This document shows positions 19,594 through 28,841 of a stretch of 39,458 bases of DNA, piece after piece. Under the pieces are notes generated by a model that saw only the letters and a list, made by a program, of their open reading frames with translations, searched no databases and was not told the origin of the DNA. A program made the position numbers and the translations under genes. Source of the stretch: a virus; IMG/VR virus record IMGVR_UViG_3300041809_000312, positions 1 through 39,458 of that record; one strand, 5' to 3'. Numbering within the stretch: position 1 is the first letter of the stretch; the number at the start of each line of letters is the position of its first letter.

Positions 19594-21086
19594 TGGAAAT
19601 CACTTATCGATTTGCTAATGCGGCTCAAGAACAGTTCTACTATTCCATTGCACGTAACCAACTCTTTTCGGGTGGTTTCAATAATGGTAAGACATGGGTA
19701 GGCGCTCTTAAGTCACAAGGACTACTTAATACTTTTACCAATTATCGTATGATTATCGCACGCCAAAAGTATACAGATCTTAAGCGCACAACGATGCAAA
19801 CGTTTTTTAAGATGATGCCATCGGAACTTGTAGCGGGACATAACGAACAGGATGGTATCACACTATTGCGTAATTCTAGTCTTATCTATTGGTTGCATCT
19901 TGATAACGTTGATGAAAACACACTTCGCGGAATCGAACCTAATAGTATCCTTGTAGATCAGGCTGAAGAGACTGATGAGAAAGTTTATGATGTTCTTGAT
20001 GCACGTTTAGGTAGATGGGATGGTGTTGTCGTGCCGCCTATTTTGCTTGAACAGCATGAACGTATTTATGGTAAAAAATGGCCTAAGAATCAGTTCGGGC
20101 GATTCATAGCTCCATCTTATCATATGTTGCTTTGTAACCCTGATAACGAATTTCACTATATCTATAGAAAGTACCACCCGGATAGTCCAGAGCGGGTGCC
20201 GGGATACTTTTATTGTGAGGGTGCTTGGCAGCGCGATTTAGGATCTGAAGAAACTTACGATCAGGCGCTAAGACACGATCCTGAGTGGATTGATAAATAT
20301 GTATATGGTAAGTGGAGTTCTAGTAACTCTGCTATTCACTTTTTAAGAAAGGATTCGATCATTGAACCATCGGAAGAACTCTTGGATCGCATCCGTACAA
20401 AGGGGAATCTTTTTCGTGTTTTGGATCACGGTGATAGTTCTCCTACTTGTTGTTTATGGGTTGCTGCGATTGACGGAGTATATATTTTTTATCGTGAATA
20501 CTACGTTGCTTCGAAAGTTATAAGCTATCATCGGCAGGCGATAAGCGACTTAAGCAAAGGGGAAGAATATAGTAACAACTATGCTGATCCCCAGATCTTT
20601 AAGAAAACGGCTCAAAAGCAGGGCGGCTTTTGGTCGGTGGCTGATGAATATAGAGACTCAGAACTTAAAGCCCCAGAGTTATTTTGGAACGCGGCTGATA
20701 ATAATGAATTTGCTACGAGAAACAGAATCAACGAACTTCTGCTTCCCTCATCACGATTTAAGCATCCAATTATTAAAGAATCCCCAGCTCCCGGGATTTA
20801 TTTTATTAGGGCGTCGATAGATTATCCTGAAGGCTGTAAAGAAGCTATCAGGCAAGTTGGAGCACAGCGTAAAAAGCTTTTAGGTACGGTTGATGGGAAA
20901 TCAATTTATTCAGATGATAGAGACGAATCAATTGTGGATCATGCATACGATCCGGTTCGTTATTTTGTAGCAATGCACGGGACAAGTCCAGTGAAAAGTC
21001 AACGGCGGCCGCCTCGTAACTCTTTTGCGTATTTTAATAGTTTATTGAAAAGATCATTAGCACCAGTGCCGGGGAGTGTAGGTTAA
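19593..21086 (+). CDS. terL: Terminase large subunit
   Basis: The 497-residue packaging motor has a P-loop GGFNNGKT at 27-34, Walker B SILVDQAEET at 118-127 with D122 and E125, and a coupling region DVLDARLGRW. The C-terminal RNase H-like nuclease has D278 (LDHGDSSPT), D332 (YADPQI) and a final acidic VDHAYDP motif. It cuts concatemeric DNA and pumps it into the prohead through the portal, which is encoded directly downstream. Length is typical. The sequence does not tell whether packaging is headful or from specific ends. Confidence 0.95.
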   Translation: MEITYRFANAAQEQFYYSIARNQLFSGGFNNGKTWVGALKSQGLLNTFTNYRMIIARQKYTDLKRTTMQTFFKMMPSELVAGHNEQDGITLLRNSSLIYWLHLDNVDENTLRGIEPNSILVDQAEETDEKVYDVLDARLGRWDGVVVPPILLEQHERIYGKKWPKNQFGRFIAPSYHMLLCNPDNEFHYIYRKYHPDSPERVPGYFYCEGAWQRDLGSEETYDQALRHDPEWIDKYVYGKWSSSNSAIHFLRKDSIIEPSEELLDRIRTKGNLFRVLDHGDSSPTCCLWVAAIDGVYIFYREYYVASKVISYHRQAISDLSKGEEYSNNYADPQIFKKTAQKQGGFWSVADEYRDSELKAPELFWNAADNNEFATRNRINELLLPSSRFKHPIIKESPAPGIYFIRASIDYPEGCKEAIRQVGAQRKKLLGTVDGKSIYSDDRDESIVDHAYDPVRYFVAMHGTSPVKSQRRPPRNSFAYFNSLLKRSLAPVPGSVG

Positions 21087-21087
21087 A

Positions 21088-22926
21088 ATGTCAACAGAAA
21101 ATCCTCTTTGGTCCCCGTGGCAAACTCGTATTCATGCGGCTAATAAGTTTTATGGTGAGTGGGAAGGCCGCTATAAGTGTAAAATGTTGGAGGACTACTA
21201 TCGTGGCTTCCAATGGAAACAAAGACGAGATTATCCTACTACTAATTACCTTCCTTATACAATTAACCTTTTTTACTCTACTATTAAAATTAAGTTGGCT
21301 TCTCTTCTCTTTCAGAAGCCTAAATACATTATAAGTCCAACTCCCGGCAACAGTCAATGGAATGAGGATTTTGCTGTTCAGAGTGCTTCACTCAAGCAAG
21401 ATGTTCTCAATACTATTGTAGGCAATCCTAATACTAATTTCACAGCACACGTGAAGCGGGCGGCACGGGACAGCTTTTTTCGTTATGGCATCATAGAAGT
21501 CGGATATGCTGCTGATTGGCGAAATCCACAAAAATCGGAACCTCATTTAAAAAGTTGGGACGATCCTGACACGGATGCTCCATACGATCGAGTGATCGAC
21601 GATAATGAGGTTCCGGTAAATGAGCGATTTTACATAAAACGAATTCCGCCAAAACGATTTCGTGTTTCAGTAAGTGAATCGGCTGATCTGAACGATCATG
21701 AATGGTGTGGTTACTTTGACTACTATTATACAACTACTTTAATGAAAACTAAAGGTATTACTTGGCCTGACGATTATAAAGGTGGTTCCTACATTAGTGC
21801 TGAATATGCTCATGGATTCGTGGGTGCAGATCGTACTGATGTAGTGAAACAGATGTATACGTCGGGTGAGATCTCACGTGTTTGGAACATTTGGGATCTT
21901 GTAGCTAAGAAGCGTTTACTTTTACTTGATGATAATAGAATGAGTCTTTTATGGTCTGGTCCTATGGATCGACTTCCTCTTATTGATATTAGATGGGATG
22001 AAGAATCTGATCAGTTCTATCCTATTCCTCCGTGCTTTCAGTGGTTAAGTCCACAGGATGAAATCAATGAAGCGAGAGAACAAACGCGTTCTTATCGTCG
22101 TCGTTTCACAAGAAAGTTTCAATCTGTTAAAGGAAATGTTGACGAAGAGGAAAAAGAGAAGTTCGCGGCTGGACCAGACGGTATCATTATCGAAGTTAAA
22201 CAGCTTGATGCTATCCAACCCATCAACAATCCTGAACAGGGTCCGACGGCCGAAAATGCCTTAGTTGTAGCTAAGGATGATTTTAATATTATATCGGGAA
22301 CTAGTGCTGAGGCTCGCGGACAGAATTCGGATCGTGAAACTGCAACACAAGCAAAACTTGTAGATGTACGTTCGCAGATTCGTGAAAGTGCTGAACAGTT
22401 AGACTTTTCGTGTTTTCTTACAAAAGTTGGTCGTGAGTTACTTGTACAGGCTCAAGAGAAGCTAGTAGAAGGTTTGTGGATCAAATATACTGATAACCCG
22501 CCTGATATTCAAGCGAGTGGTCAATTTCCTCCTAATCTTCCAATTTACAAATATATAACAAGTCAACAGCTCGATGATGGTTATGATTATGAAGTTGAAT
22601 TTGACGTGCAGAATGCTACGCCGGCAGCTATGCAAGCTGCACAAAGTAGTTTTGTTAACTTCTTAGCTTTACTTCAAAATCCTACTGTGATGATGAGTCC
22701 TGCGATGATACGGGAAGCCGCATATCGTGTTGGTTATAGAAATGAAGCAATCATCAAACAAGCACAACAGGTTGCTTTATTTCAAGCAAAAATGCAAGCG
22801 CAACAAGTTGCACAGCAGGGACAAGAAGGTAATAATGCTCAAAATAGTGCTAAGACTCGAACTGCTCAGATGCAGACTCCTGGTTTAGATCAAATCCAAA
22901 ATCAGCTTAACAATCAGGTACAATGA
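21088..22926 (+). CDS. Portal protein
   Basis: The 612-residue protein starts one base after the terminase stop. It has the layout of podovirus portals: an N-terminal YYRGFQWKQRRDYP region, the YTINLFYSTIKIKLASLLFQ helix typical of portals, a central wing domain and a long C-terminal helical barrel rich in Gln and Ala (AQQVALFQAKMQAQQVAQQG). Portals form the dodecameric DNA channel at one head vertex. Context between large terminase and scaffold supports it. No premature break is seen. Confidence 0.9.
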   Translation: MSTENPLWSPWQTRIHAANKFYGEWEGRYKCKMLEDYYRGFQWKQRRDYPTTNYLPYTINLFYSTIKIKLASLLFQKPKYIISPTPGNSQWNEDFAVQSASLKQDVLNTIVGNPNTNFTAHVKRAARDSFFRYGIIEVGYAADWRNPQKSEPHLKSWDDPDTDAPYDRVIDDNEVPVNERFYIKRIPPKRFRVSVSESADLNDHEWCGYFDYYYTTTLMKTKGITWPDDYKGGSYISAEYAHGFVGADRTDVVKQMYTSGEISRVWNIWDLVAKKRLLLLDDNRMSLLWSGPMDRLPLIDIRWDEESDQFYPIPPCFQWLSPQDEINEAREQTRSYRRRFTRKFQSVKGNVDEEEKEKFAAGPDGIIIEVKQLDAIQPINNPEQGPTAENALVVAKDDFNIISGTSAEARGQNSDRETATQAKLVDVRSQIRESAEQLDFSCFLTKVGRELLVQAQEKLVEGLWIKYTDNPPDIQASGQFPPNLPIYKYITSQQLDDGYDYEVEFDVQNATPAAMQAAQSSFVNFLALLQNPTVMMSPAMIREAAYRVGYRNEAIIKQAQQVALFQAKMQAQQVAQQGQEGNNAQNSAKTRTAQMQTPGLDQIQNQLNNQVQ

Positions 22927-23117
22927 ATCCAGAATGGGCGGTTGTCATCATGATGGGGCTTCAGATGTTAGGATTGCTTATTTTCAGTTATACGCTGTCC
23001 AAATGGAAACTTGATATTATCAGCGCCATAGATACATTAAAAGAATGGTCAGACGGTAGATTCGTTAATAAAGATCTTTGTAAAATCATTCATAAAAAAT
23101 CTGTCTCAATGGACTAA
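22923..23117 (+). CDS. Small membrane protein, 64 aa
   Basis: The ATG overlaps the portal stop codon (ATGA). Residues 4-26 are one hydrophobic span (EWAVVIMMGLQMLGLLIFSY), followed by an amphipathic charged tail. It could be a second lysis-related membrane protein (pinholin- or spanin-like) or a virion minor protein. Nothing in the sequence decides between these. Confidence 0.7.
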   Translation: MNPEWAVVIMMGLQMLGLLIFSYTLSKWKLDIISAIDTLKEWSDGRFVNKDLCKIIHKKSVSMD

Positions 23118-23120
23118 AAA

Positions 23121-23948
23121 ATGCCTCCTACTCTGACTTCTGCTATCGAAAATGCAGTAAAGACAACTCCGCTGCCGCAGGATTTGACTCAAGTACCTCC
23201 GACAGAGGAAACTACTGAACAGCCGGCGGCTGAACCCGTCGTTGAAGAAACTACGCAAATTGAAGATCCTGCTGAAGCACTTGAAATACAGCAGGGACTT
23301 CAACTTCTACGTGCTTTTAAAGATCCTGCACAAGCGGCCATTATGATTGATGCAATGGCACGTCAGGCGGGATATGTTAAAACTGATATTCAAACAAAAC
23401 AGGATGTTAAGGAAGCGGCGTCTGACATCCAACAGATTTTTGAACAGGAGCTTGGGGAAGAGTTTAAGTTTCTTGCTCCCAAGTTCTCGAAAGCTATTAA
23501 TAGAGTTTTAGAAACTACTCGTCAGGAAAATGTTAATAGTGACACGGCTGATTTGCGAGAACGTTTGAATCGCCGTGAAATGGAAGAGATCAGTAATGAA
23601 GCTGCTAATACTCATGTAGCTATCTCTCAAGAATATTTTGGTACTGATGATATGCCTGCAAATGTAATTCAGGCAATGAGTCAGGCAATGGATCAGTTTC
23701 CTCCAACTGACCCAAGTATGAAACCAAGCACTTACTATCGTAAGATCTTTTCACTCGTAGCGGGTGAAATGGGTCTTACTAAAAAGTCAACTTCACGCGG
23801 AGAGCGTACTACGCGAAATGCGTCAGACGTTCCTGCAAAACTTTCACAACAAAACCGCGGAGTAGCTCCCACACTGGGAACTGCAAGAAAAATGTCGCTC
23901 GACGCTTCCATACGTGACGCTTTAGCGAAAGTTGAAGCTACACGTTAA
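23121..23948 (+). CDS. Capsid scaffolding protein
   Basis: The 275-residue product is acidic and Pro/Glu-rich at the start (PPTEETTEQPAAEPVVEETT), helical and coiled in the middle (LRERLNRREMEEISNEAANT), and basic and Lys/Arg-containing at the end, the part that would bind the capsid protein. This composition and its position between portal and major capsid are characteristic of scaffolds. It should assemble inside the prohead and leave before DNA entry. No protease motif is visible. Confidence 0.8.
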   Translation: MPPTLTSAIENAVKTTPLPQDLTQVPPTEETTEQPAAEPVVEETTQIEDPAEALEIQQGLQLLRAFKDPAQAAIMIDAMARQAGYVKTDIQTKQDVKEAASDIQQIFEQELGEEFKFLAPKFSKAINRVLETTRQENVNSDTADLRERLNRREMEEISNEAANTHVAISQEYFGTDDMPANVIQAMSQAMDQFPPTDPSMKPSTYYRKIFSLVAGEMGLTKKSTSRGERTTRNASDVPAKLSQQNRGVAPTLGTARKMSLDASIRDALAKVEATR

Positions 23949-23966
23949 AAGAAAGTAGTTTTGTAA

Positions 23967-25115
23967 ATGGCTCTTACTTTTGGGACGCAAACGGCGCCCA
24001 ACAATATTACGACTTATCTTGATAGCGTATTTGCGACTAGTTTGGCTAATTATCGCAAAACTCTGATTGATAACATCGGAGCTACAAACGCTATTTTGTA
24101 TGATCTTATCAAAGGTGAATCTTATGAAGAAGCAGATGGCGGAACGTACATTGCTGAAGAGCTAATGTATGGATTGGCACCTGCTGATTCTTATGATGGT
24201 TATGATGATTTGTCTACTCAGCCAACTGATGGAATCACTCAAGCTCAGTTTGAGTGGCGTCAAATTGCATCTCCAGTAGCTTATAATACTAAGGAAGTTA
24301 TTCAGAATCAGCATCGTATTATTAATTTGGTTAAAGCTCGTATTCAGCAGTCTGAGCTTGGTATTCAAGAAAACTGGGCGCAGGCATTTATGTGGGGTGC
24401 TGGAACTAGCTATCTCACCACTCCGCGTACTTCGCCTGTTAATGGTTCTTATCACGTTGAGCCATTGCCTAAGCTTGTTTCTTACAATACGTCTGGTACT
24501 GATTTCATTGGTGGTGCTACTGCAAGTGGTACTGCTGTTACTGTTGGTTCTATTCCTGAAAGTTCTAATACCTGGTGGCAGAATCACTTTGGCGTGAGCG
24601 CCGCTTCTACTTATACTGGTTTTATGTATGAATTGGAAAGTCTCTATAATATCTGTGCGTTGGGTACGGGCGGTCCGCCCACTCATATGTTGTTAGATCA
24701 GAAAACCTATCAGAACTTTGTACACGCGTACTTTGCAGTGTATAAGGCTAATGCTGATATGGTTGACAATGATTATCCTTTTGTAGCTAAGAAGTTCTTG
24801 AATGCTAAAGTTATTATGGATGATAAGGTTCCTGACGTTTATAGCAATATTGCACCTACTCTTGTTGGTGGTATTGGTCTACCCAGTTCACTGACTTATG
24901 GTACGTGCTATGCTATTAATGATAAATTCTTTAAGATTCGGTATCATCCGGATCGCAATTGGGAAATGCTTAAAGATGAGAATGGTAATACTTTTGCTAA
25001 ACCTATCAATGGTGATTCCCGCGTGGGTCACGTTGGTTGGATGGGTAATGTTACTACTAATAATAGACGTAAACAGGGCGTGATTGGTAAACTTGCACGC
25101 ACCTATTCGAGCTAA
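23967..25115 (+). CDS. Major capsid protein
   Basis: The 382-residue protein has the pattern of HK97-fold podovirus capsid proteins without a long scaffold-like N-terminus: ALTFGTQTAPNNITTYLDSV, a region FEWRQIASPVAYNTKEVIQN, an E-loop-like stretch, and a C-terminal NWEMLKDENGNTFAKPINGD and GHVGWMGNVTTNNRRKQGVI. It follows the scaffold gene and precedes a probable decoration protein. It should be the most abundant virion protein. Confidence 0.88.
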   Translation: MALTFGTQTAPNNITTYLDSVFATSLANYRKTLIDNIGATNAILYDLIKGESYEEADGGTYIAEELMYGLAPADSYDGYDDLSTQPTDGITQAQFEWRQIASPVAYNTKEVIQNQHRIINLVKARIQQSELGIQENWAQAFMWGAGTSYLTTPRTSPVNGSYHVEPLPKLVSYNTSGTDFIGGATASGTAVTVGSIPESSNTWWQNHFGVSAASTYTGFMYELESLYNICALGTGGPPTHMLLDQKTYQNFVHAYFAVYKANADMVDNDYPFVAKKFLNAKVIMDDKVPDVYSNIAPTLVGGIGLPSSLTYGTCYAINDKFFKIRYHPDRNWEMLKDENGNTFAKPINGDSRVGHVGWMGNVTTNNRRKQGVIGKLARTYSS

Positions 25116-25129
25116 TTAGGAGAATAACA

Positions 25130-25756
25130 ATGAGAACTAAATTCATTGAATCGAACAAGCCCGATAAATATATTCATATGGTTCGTAATGTGGATACGGG
25201 TTCCGTAACTTCCATTACAACCGTTAGTAATTCCATTCCTATGGGAACTCCTGTTATTCTTAATGTTGGAGCAACTCCTGGTCCATCTACTTATCAAAAC
25301 GGCCTACCAGCCGGTTTTGAAGATGGTTTGCAGGTTGTTCTCCCTGTTACTGCTGCTAATACTGGGCAGGGTTTGGGTACTTTTGCTCTAAATAATCTTC
25401 ACTATGGTGTTGCGATTGCTAATATCCCTTATGGTCAACTTGGCGAAGTTATGGTACATGGAGTATTTCCATATGCCATTCTTGTGCGTGCGACTCGTTC
25501 CGCGAGTTCTGCAAGTTGGTCGTCTAGTCAGAGTTATAGTGGTTGGCAATATCTTTCTGTTGATTCTATCAATAATGCTTATACGACTTATGCAAGTGCG
25601 GCGGCAGCTACCAGTAATGCTACTTTGCCGGTAACTACTCCTATTCCTATTTTCTTGTTAGATAGTGTGGCCTCTATGGCTGCATCTGCAACTGCAACGT
25701 CTGATACTCGTACTGCGATTACGTTAGCGGTACGTGTGTTTATTCGTGAAATGTAA
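25130..25756 (+). CDS. Probable capsid decoration or head-fibre protein, 208 aa
   Basis: AGGAGA lies upstream of the ATG. The N-terminus (MRTKFIESNKPDKYIHMVRN) leads into VTSITTVSNSIPMGTPVILN and later VLPVTAANTGQGLGTFALNN, a beta-rich plan seen in capsid-associated proteins encoded right after the capsid gene. The C-terminal half is Ser/Ala/Thr-rich. It is probably attached to the head surface. A GC-rich hairpin follows the gene. Confidence 0.7.
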   Translation: MRTKFIESNKPDKYIHMVRNVDTGSVTSITTVSNSIPMGTPVILNVGATPGPSTYQNGLPAGFEDGLQVVLPVTAANTGQGLGTFALNNLHYGVAIANIPYGQLGEVMVHGVFPYAILVRATRSASSASWSSSQSYSGWQYLSVDSINNAYTTYASAAAATSNATLPVTTPIPIFLLDSVASMAASATATSDTRTAITLAVRVFIREM

Positions 25757-25778
25757 CTGATAGTTTTACAGAAGGAAA

Positions 25779-25806
25779 GGGGCAGTTCTTTACTAAGGGC
25801 TGCCCC
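25779..25806 (+). terminator. Hairpin, probable attenuator after the capsid genes
   Basis: GGGGCAG (25779-25785) pairs with CTGCCCC (25800-25806) around a 14-base loop. No strong T-run follows. Placed between the highly expressed capsid genes and the glycosyltransferase, it could reduce downstream transcription or protect the capsid mRNA end. Confidence 0.55.
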
Positions 25807-25817
25807 ACTAAAACGTC

Positions 25818-26567
25818 ATGGCAGAGAAGATTATCGTTGTTGGAACAAATGCTCTAACAGAAGTTCAATGGCCTGCTTATACAAACCACTGCCAATTCTG
25901 GTTTCGCTTAGGTCGGTCATATCCAGATTATAGGTTTATTTTTTCATGTCCTCCACGCATGTCGATAGATCGAATGCGGAACATGACTGCTAAAGTTGCT
26001 ATTGAGTGTAATGCAGAGTATGTTCTTTTCTTAGATGATGATGTACTGGTAAATCCTAATTATGGATTGAAGCAACTACTTGACTGCAAAGCTGATATAG
26101 CGGCTGGTCGGGTTTGCGTTCGTGGATATCCGTTTGATTATATGGTTTTTAAGAACGTGAAGAAAGATCCAGATCATATGATTATTTGTAATAAACTACC
26201 TAAAAAAGGCATCTATCAATGTGATGCCGTCGGATTTAGTTTTGCACTAATCAAGGTAGATTTAATCAAGAGACTTGAGGAACCCTGGTTTGTAACAGGA
26301 CTCAATAATACCGAAGATATCTATTTTTGTCGACGTGCAAGGATTGTAGATCCAAAGTGTAAAATAGCTGTTAATTGTGAATGCTACTGCAATCATATCT
26401 TGTGGTCTGAAACGATTGGCGAAGAAAATCGTAAGGCATACAAAAAATTCGTAGAAGCTACTAATCCTGGTATAAAAGTGAAACCGGGACCGGAGAATCC
26501 AGTAGATCGTGGTTCTGAGTATCTTAATATGATCGTTGATGTTATGGGGAAGAAAAATGAAACTTAA
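25818..26567 (+). CDS. Glycosyltransferase, GT-A fold, family 2-like
   Basis: The 249-residue protein has a GT-A core with the metal-binding DxD at 73-75 (FLDDDVLV), a conserved acidic pair TEDIYF near 165-170 as catalytic base region, and CNH at 191-193 as a third metal ligand. Such enzymes transfer a sugar from a nucleotide-sugar donor. The gene overlaps the methyltransferase gene, so they probably act in one pathway. Candidate substrates are a virion protein, the tailspike, or the host surface glycan, none of which can be chosen from sequence. It has no transmembrane segment or signal peptide. Confidence 0.85.
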   Translation: MAEKIIVVGTNALTEVQWPAYTNHCQFWFRLGRSYPDYRFIFSCPPRMSIDRMRNMTAKVAIECNAEYVLFLDDDVLVNPNYGLKQLLDCKADIAAGRVCVRGYPFDYMVFKNVKKDPDHMIICNKLPKKGIYQCDAVGFSFALIKVDLIKRLEEPWFVTGLNNTEDIYFCRRARIVDPKCKIAVNCECYCNHILWSETIGEENRKAYKKFVEATNPGIKVKPGPENPVDRGSEYLNMIVDVMGKKNET

Positions 26568-27105
26568 TATAGGATGTGGCAGTAACAAAATTGAAGGTTA
26601 TATTAATATTGATGAAGAGGAGTCTGTTAAACCGGATTTAGTTTTGGATATACTTGAAAAACGGCTCCCGTATGAAGATAACAGTGTTGAGGAAATTTTA
26701 TTCTTCCACTGTATAGAACATGTTAGAAAAGTATATCACGATGCAATTCTTACAGAGTTCTATCGTGTTTTACAACCTGACGGGAAGATTTACATTAGTT
26801 ATCCTAACTTTATAAGATGCGTCCAACAATGGCAAAGAGCTGTTGGAAGACAGAAGATGTTTTTTGAAAATACCATTTATGGCAGACAACTCTATCCGGC
26901 TGATTATCATGTGGCTATTATGGACCCTGACGAATTAGCTGAGAGACTTGGACGTTGTGGTTTTGGTAAAATAGTAAGTAAACCAGAACCAAAGGAATCT
27001 TATAACTTTATTACATTTGCACAAAAGTGTGGTACTAAAGTAGATCAGTATGAAGATCTTATAGCTCAAGATGTTAAAAATACTGTAATTAAGGAAATTA
27101 AGTAA
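26557..27105 (+). CDS. SAM-dependent methyltransferase, class I
   Basis: From ATG 26557 the 182-residue protein has motif I LNIGCGSNKIEGYINID (residues 3-19), the acidic motif II region DLVLDILEK, and the downstream FHCIEHVRK and YRVLQPDGKIYISYPN typical of class I methyltransferases that act on sugars or lipids. The start lies inside the end of the glycosyltransferase gene and its TAA overlaps the ATG of the tailspike (TAATG). The likely role is methylating a sugar added by the neighbouring glycosyltransferase, possibly capping it. Substrate is inferred from context only. Confidence 0.85.
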   Translation: MKLNIGCGSNKIEGYINIDEEESVKPDLVLDILEKRLPYEDNSVEEILFFHCIEHVRKVYHDAILTEFYRVLQPDGKIYISYPNFIRCVQQWQRAVGRQKMFFENTIYGRQLYPADYHVAIMDPDELAERLGRCGFGKIVSKPEPKESYNFITFAQKCGTKVDQYEDLIAQDVKNTVIKEIK

Positions 27106-28841
27106 TGCTCACAGTTACACACAAGTTCGTATCACCGAAGAGTGAACAGACAGATCCAACTCTTGTAGGTCCAAATGAGTGGAATGCATCTCATACAGTT
27201 GTTAATACAACTGGTCCTTTATATGCTGCGGACTATGCGTTCTTAGCACAAGCGCCGGGCGGAACCCTCACGATTGGATCTAACATAATAACACTTTCTC
27301 CAATTCCATCTGGTCTTGCTATTGGGAACTATCTTTATATTACGGGTGGTGTCGGAACTGCTGAAGCTGTTCCTATCACTGCATGGAATTCTACTACTGG
27401 TCAAGTTATCGTGACGTGTGCTTATACTCATAGTGGTGCTTGGACTATTCAGAGTGCTACAGCGGGTATTGCTGAAGCTATGACTGTTCTGAATGGTCCT
27501 GGAAAGATTATACTTCCAGCAACTTCAGATCTTTATACTGGTGTTACATTAGCTGCCGGAACTATTATTGAAGGTGCTGGTAATGCAACATCAAATCTTA
27601 GTCCATTCCCTTGTCTTGTAAACTTCCATTCCACAACTGGAATAGCTTTTACTATTATTTATAATAATTGTACTATTGCTAACATTCGTCTTGTTCAAGT
27701 ATCTGGTACAGCTACAGCAGGTTGTGGAATATATATTTACTATAATGGTAATGCTGTTACAGGTGTCTATGATGTAACTTTATCTGGTGTTGAAATTGAA
27801 CAGTTTTATAATGGACTAATTGGTGATGGAACATATGCTGCTCAGTTTATAAATGTACAATGTTATAATAATGCTAATTATGGTTTTGTTCTTAATGGTG
27901 TTCAAGGTCCTGGTGGAATTAATCTACAAGCCGTTGGCAATAAAAGTGATGGTTTCCATATTGGATCTGCAACTAATAATGGTAATCCTACATTTGCTTT
28001 ATCGGGTGGTGGAACTTACAATAATGGTGGATGGGGAATTAACTGTGTATCTGCATTTACACAAATATCTAATATGTTTCTTAATAATGATGCATTAGGT
28101 GAAGTTTGTGTTAATGGACCTTCTGCATATGGACCAATAGGCATTTTAAGTAATTTAAATATTCAATATGCTGGCTATTCTACTTCATGGACCAATTCTG
28201 CAACAGCTCCAGGAATTCGTGTAACTTCTACAAGTGGTCCAATACTAGCAACTAATATTGCAATTTTTACAACTAAAGGAAATGCAATTGATATATTGAA
28301 TGGATATAATCATGTAACTAACACTTATTCAGTTGGTGGTGGTACTGGTCTTGTGGCAGGTAATACCTATTGTCTAAATGTACAAGGTGTTGGTAATACA
28401 TTAATTGGTATTCTTACAAGTGGAACAGTAGCTATAGCTGGAAGTGCTAATAAAATTATTGGATGTAGTTTCTCTAATGGTGGAGCTGCCGCAGCATTAA
28501 CTATAACTAGTGGTACAGATATTGTACTTAGTGGTAACTATATTTATGGGGCTACAATAGCTGCTAGTATATCGGCTGGCGTTACTGTACTTGAAGGTGC
28601 TAATGAATTTATTGGAACTGTTACAAGTTCCGCTGTTACATCAACTTATTCTTCTAAACTTGGTGGTGATATTCTTAAGACTTGTACATTTTCTCAATTG
28701 GGTACAATTAATCCAGCAAGTCGTCCAATGTTAGTTTTTTGTACCGATGCAACTCCGGGAAGTAAACCTGCAACTGGTGGTGGTACGGGAGCTATGGTTT
28801 GGTGGAATACTGGACTTGCAGAATGGGTGGCTAGTCAATGA
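27105..28841 (+). CDS. Tailspike or tail fibre with parallel beta-helix
   Basis: The N-terminal motif KSEQTDPTLVGPNEWNASH is a signature of phage tail fibre heads that attach to the baseplate or adaptor. Residues about 130-500 are repeated short strands and Asn/Gly turns (YNNANYGFVLNGVQGPGGIN), the pattern of right-handed beta-helix depolymerase spikes. No active-site assignment can be made by eye. The end (TGAMVWWNTGLAEWVASQ) resembles C-terminal trimer caps. It probably binds and may digest host polysaccharide. The 578-residue length is typical. Confidence 0.82.
   Translation: MLTVTHKFVSPKSEQTDPTLVGPNEWNASHTVVNTTGPLYAADYAFLAQAPGGTLTIGSNIITLSPIPSGLAIGNYLYITGGVGTAEAVPITAWNSTTGQVIVTCAYTHSGAWTIQSATAGIAEAMTVLNGPGKIILPATSDLYTGVTLAAGTIIEGAGNATSNLSPFPCLVNFHSTTGIAFTIIYNNCTIANIRLVQVSGTATAGCGIYIYYNGNAVTGVYDVTLSGVEIEQFYNGLIGDGTYAAQFINVQCYNNANYGFVLNGVQGPGGINLQAVGNKSDGFHIGSATNNGNPTFALSGGGTYNNGGWGINCVSAFTQISNMFLNNDALGEVCVNGPSAYGPIGILSNLNIQYAGYSTSWTNSATAPGIRVTSTSGPILATNIAIFTTKGNAIDILNGYNHVTNTYSVGGGTGLVAGNTYCLNVQGVGNTLIGILTSGTVAIAGSANKIIGCSFSNGGAAAALTITSGTDIVLSGNYIYGATIAASISAGVTVLEGANEFIGTVTSSAVTSTYSSKLGGDILKTCTFSQLGTINPASRPMLVFCTDATPGSKPATGGGTGAMVWWNTGLAEWVASQ

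Noticed and set aside
24162-24686. Minus-strand frame of 174 codons
   Set aside because: Lies entirely inside the major capsid gene and has a low-complexity Ser/Thr/Arg composition typical of an antisense frame.
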